NCBI GenBank assembly: GCA_946539175.1
Contig: CAMNHH010000118.1
Coordinates: forward strand, 1-6,633
Direction: 5' to 3'
Length of the DNA: 6,633 nucleotides
Origin: an uncultured Clostridia bacterium
GTDB taxonomy: Bacteria; Bacillota; Clostridia; Oscillospirales; Oscillospiraceae
Positions 6,126-6,633 of the stretch are shown here, in pieces. The notes beneath the pieces are model-generated. The model was not told the DNA's origin. It saw only the letters and a list, made by a program, of their open reading frames with translations, and made no database searches. The position numbers were made by a program, and so were the translations under genes. Each line of letters opens with the position of its first letter. Position 1 is the first letter of the stretch.

Positions 6126-6518
6126 TCAGCGCGGTTTTCGGTTTTTCAGCAGACGTTTTCTGTAGGGCCAGGCGGCGAAGAGCGCGAGGCTAAGGATCTG
6201 GAGCACTCCAATGATCCAGAACCAGGGATGCAGGCTTATCAATATGATCGCCACAGCGAGAAGCAGAAGCGCAAAGCACAGGATTCGGATGCTTCCGACG
6301 TTGTTTGGATTTGGGTCGTACCGGTTCAAAAAAGCCAAAACGAAAAACCCAGCGGATGTAATCAAGGCAGATCGTTTCTTCTCATGAAGCAGTCCGCCGA
6401 CCAGCAGGTCAGCGCTGATACAAAGGCAAATCAACATCAAAAAACGCTGGCGGTGCTTCAATTCTGTTCCGTTGTACTTGGGCAACGTCCACCGGGTTTT
6501 TGACCTGGTAAGAACCAC
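6126..6518 (-). CDS. Small four-helix membrane protein of unknown function
   Basis: I do not recognise this family. The longest frame gives 130 residues from GTG 6518. It has a basic amino end (about 1-25), then four predicted membrane segments at roughly 26-43 (FLMLICLCISADLLVGGL), 50-64 (ALITSAGFFVLAFLN), 77-95 (LCFALLLLAVAIILISL region) and 98-116 (WFWIIGVLQILSLALFAAW). It ends in a very basic tail (YRKRLLKNRKPR), predicted to be cytoplasmic. The start is uncertain: no good ribosome site precedes GTG 6518, and TTG 6485, TTG 6461 or ATG 6437 are alternatives. A stop codon lies in frame at 6528-6530. Base composition is visibly less GC-rich than dnaG and rpoD, and AT-rich repeats lie on both sides, hinting at later acquisition or weak constraint. 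It is probably real because of the coherent hydropathy pattern, but a decaying gene cannot be excluded. Confidence 0.6.
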   Translation of the reverse strand: MVLTRSKTRWTLPKYNGTELKHRQRFLMLICLCISADLLVGGLLHEKKRSALITSAGFFVLAFLNRYDPNPNNVGSIRILCFALLLLAVAIILISLHPWFWIIGVLQILSLALFAAWPYRKRLLKNRKPR

Positions 6519-6524
6519 CGCATG

Positions 6525-6553
6525 ATTCTAAGCATTTCAATTGGCAATTTGAA
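6525..6553 (-). promoter_or_regulatory. Weak candidate promoter before the small membrane protein gene
   Basis: The minus strand shows TTCAAA (6548-6553, 4 of 6) and TAGAAT (6525-6530, 5 of 6) with a 17-nt spacer. The predicted start would fall at about 6518, on the longest-frame GTG, so if the promoter is real the protein should begin further downstream. The region is AT-rich, so a chance match is quite possible. Confidence 0.3.
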
Positions 6554-6578
6554 ACACACCGATGTTTTCAATTTGCCA
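6542..6578. repeat. Imperfect inverted repeat at the right edge
   Basis: TGGCAATTTGAAAC (6542-6555) is nearly complementary to GTTTTCAATTTGCCA (6564-6578), with one mismatch and one extra base, around an 8-nt loop. No T-run follows on either strand, so a terminator is doubtful. The words resemble the AATTGAA array upstream of dnaG. The remaining sequence to 6633 is GC-richer, and I see no recognisable gene in it. All three minus-strand frames stay open from the edge for 21 to 57 codons, but none resembles a known protein. Confidence 0.5.
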
Positions 6579-6633
6579 GTCCGGGATGCGAGTGGGCCGA
6601 TGTGGGCATACTTCGTGACTCTTCGAGTTCGGC

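Noticed and set aside
6119..6129. CTGAAAATCAG dyad as a terminator between the small membrane gene and dnaG
   Set aside because: Only a 4-bp stem, overlapping the stop codon, with no GC-rich core. Read-through into dnaG cannot be excluded.
1..6633. CRISPR arrays, tRNA genes, transposases, phage or toxin-antitoxin genes
   Set aside because: No spaced direct repeats of CRISPR size, no tRNA-like TTC/anticodon pattern and no such protein motifs were seen on either strand.

Overview
All recognisable genes in this window lie on the minus strand, so the biological reading order runs from high to low coordinates. The GC-rich core, the short Bacillota-style RpoD with no large insertion, and the 5' end of a large-type (Alu-domain-containing) SRP RNA together suggest a GC-rich member of the Clostridia, perhaps Oscillospiraceae-like. 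The phylum-level call is supported by several genes. The family-level call is inference.

Layout from right to left: (1) 6519-6633 is an AT-rich intergenic edge with an imperfect inverted repeat and no recognisable gene. (2) 6126-6518 encodes a small, lower-GC, four-helix membrane protein of unknown function. It is separated from dnaG by a perfect-period 7-bp AATTGAA tandem repeat. (3) dnaG (primase) and rpoD (housekeeping sigma factor) form the classical macromolecular-synthesis pair with a 1-nt gap. The longest-frame starts of both genes coincide with their own Shine-Dalgarno sequences, so both real starts are probably downstream GTG codons. (4) After a 73-nt gap holding a strong GC stem-loop come an AlgI/DltB-type MBOAT O-acyltransferase and, 13 nt later, a membrane-anchored AlgJ/AlgX/DHHW-like SGNH protein. 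This is a two-gene module for acylating a cell-surface polymer. (5) A hairpin at 484-500 probably ends this unit. (6) acpP follows with its own near-consensus sigma-A promoter. (7) At the left edge a second sigma-A-type promoter drives the SRP RNA gene (ffs/scr), of which only about the first 36 nt are inside the window.

Functional picture: replication priming and core transcription (dnaG-rpoD) sit next to an envelope-modification pair, then a fatty-acid-type acyl carrier protein and the SRP RNA. The order MBOAT, SGNH protein, carrier protein superficially resembles the dltB/dltD/dltC gene set, but dltA is absent and the carrier is of the fatty-acid type with its own promoter. A dedicated link is therefore only a hypothesis. 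Most of the window is ordinary chromosomal housekeeping. The best second-look items are the SRP RNA leader hairpin and its position after acpP, the acylation module with its D-x-x-H-W variation, the GTG starts, and the AT-rich repeats flanking the small membrane protein gene.
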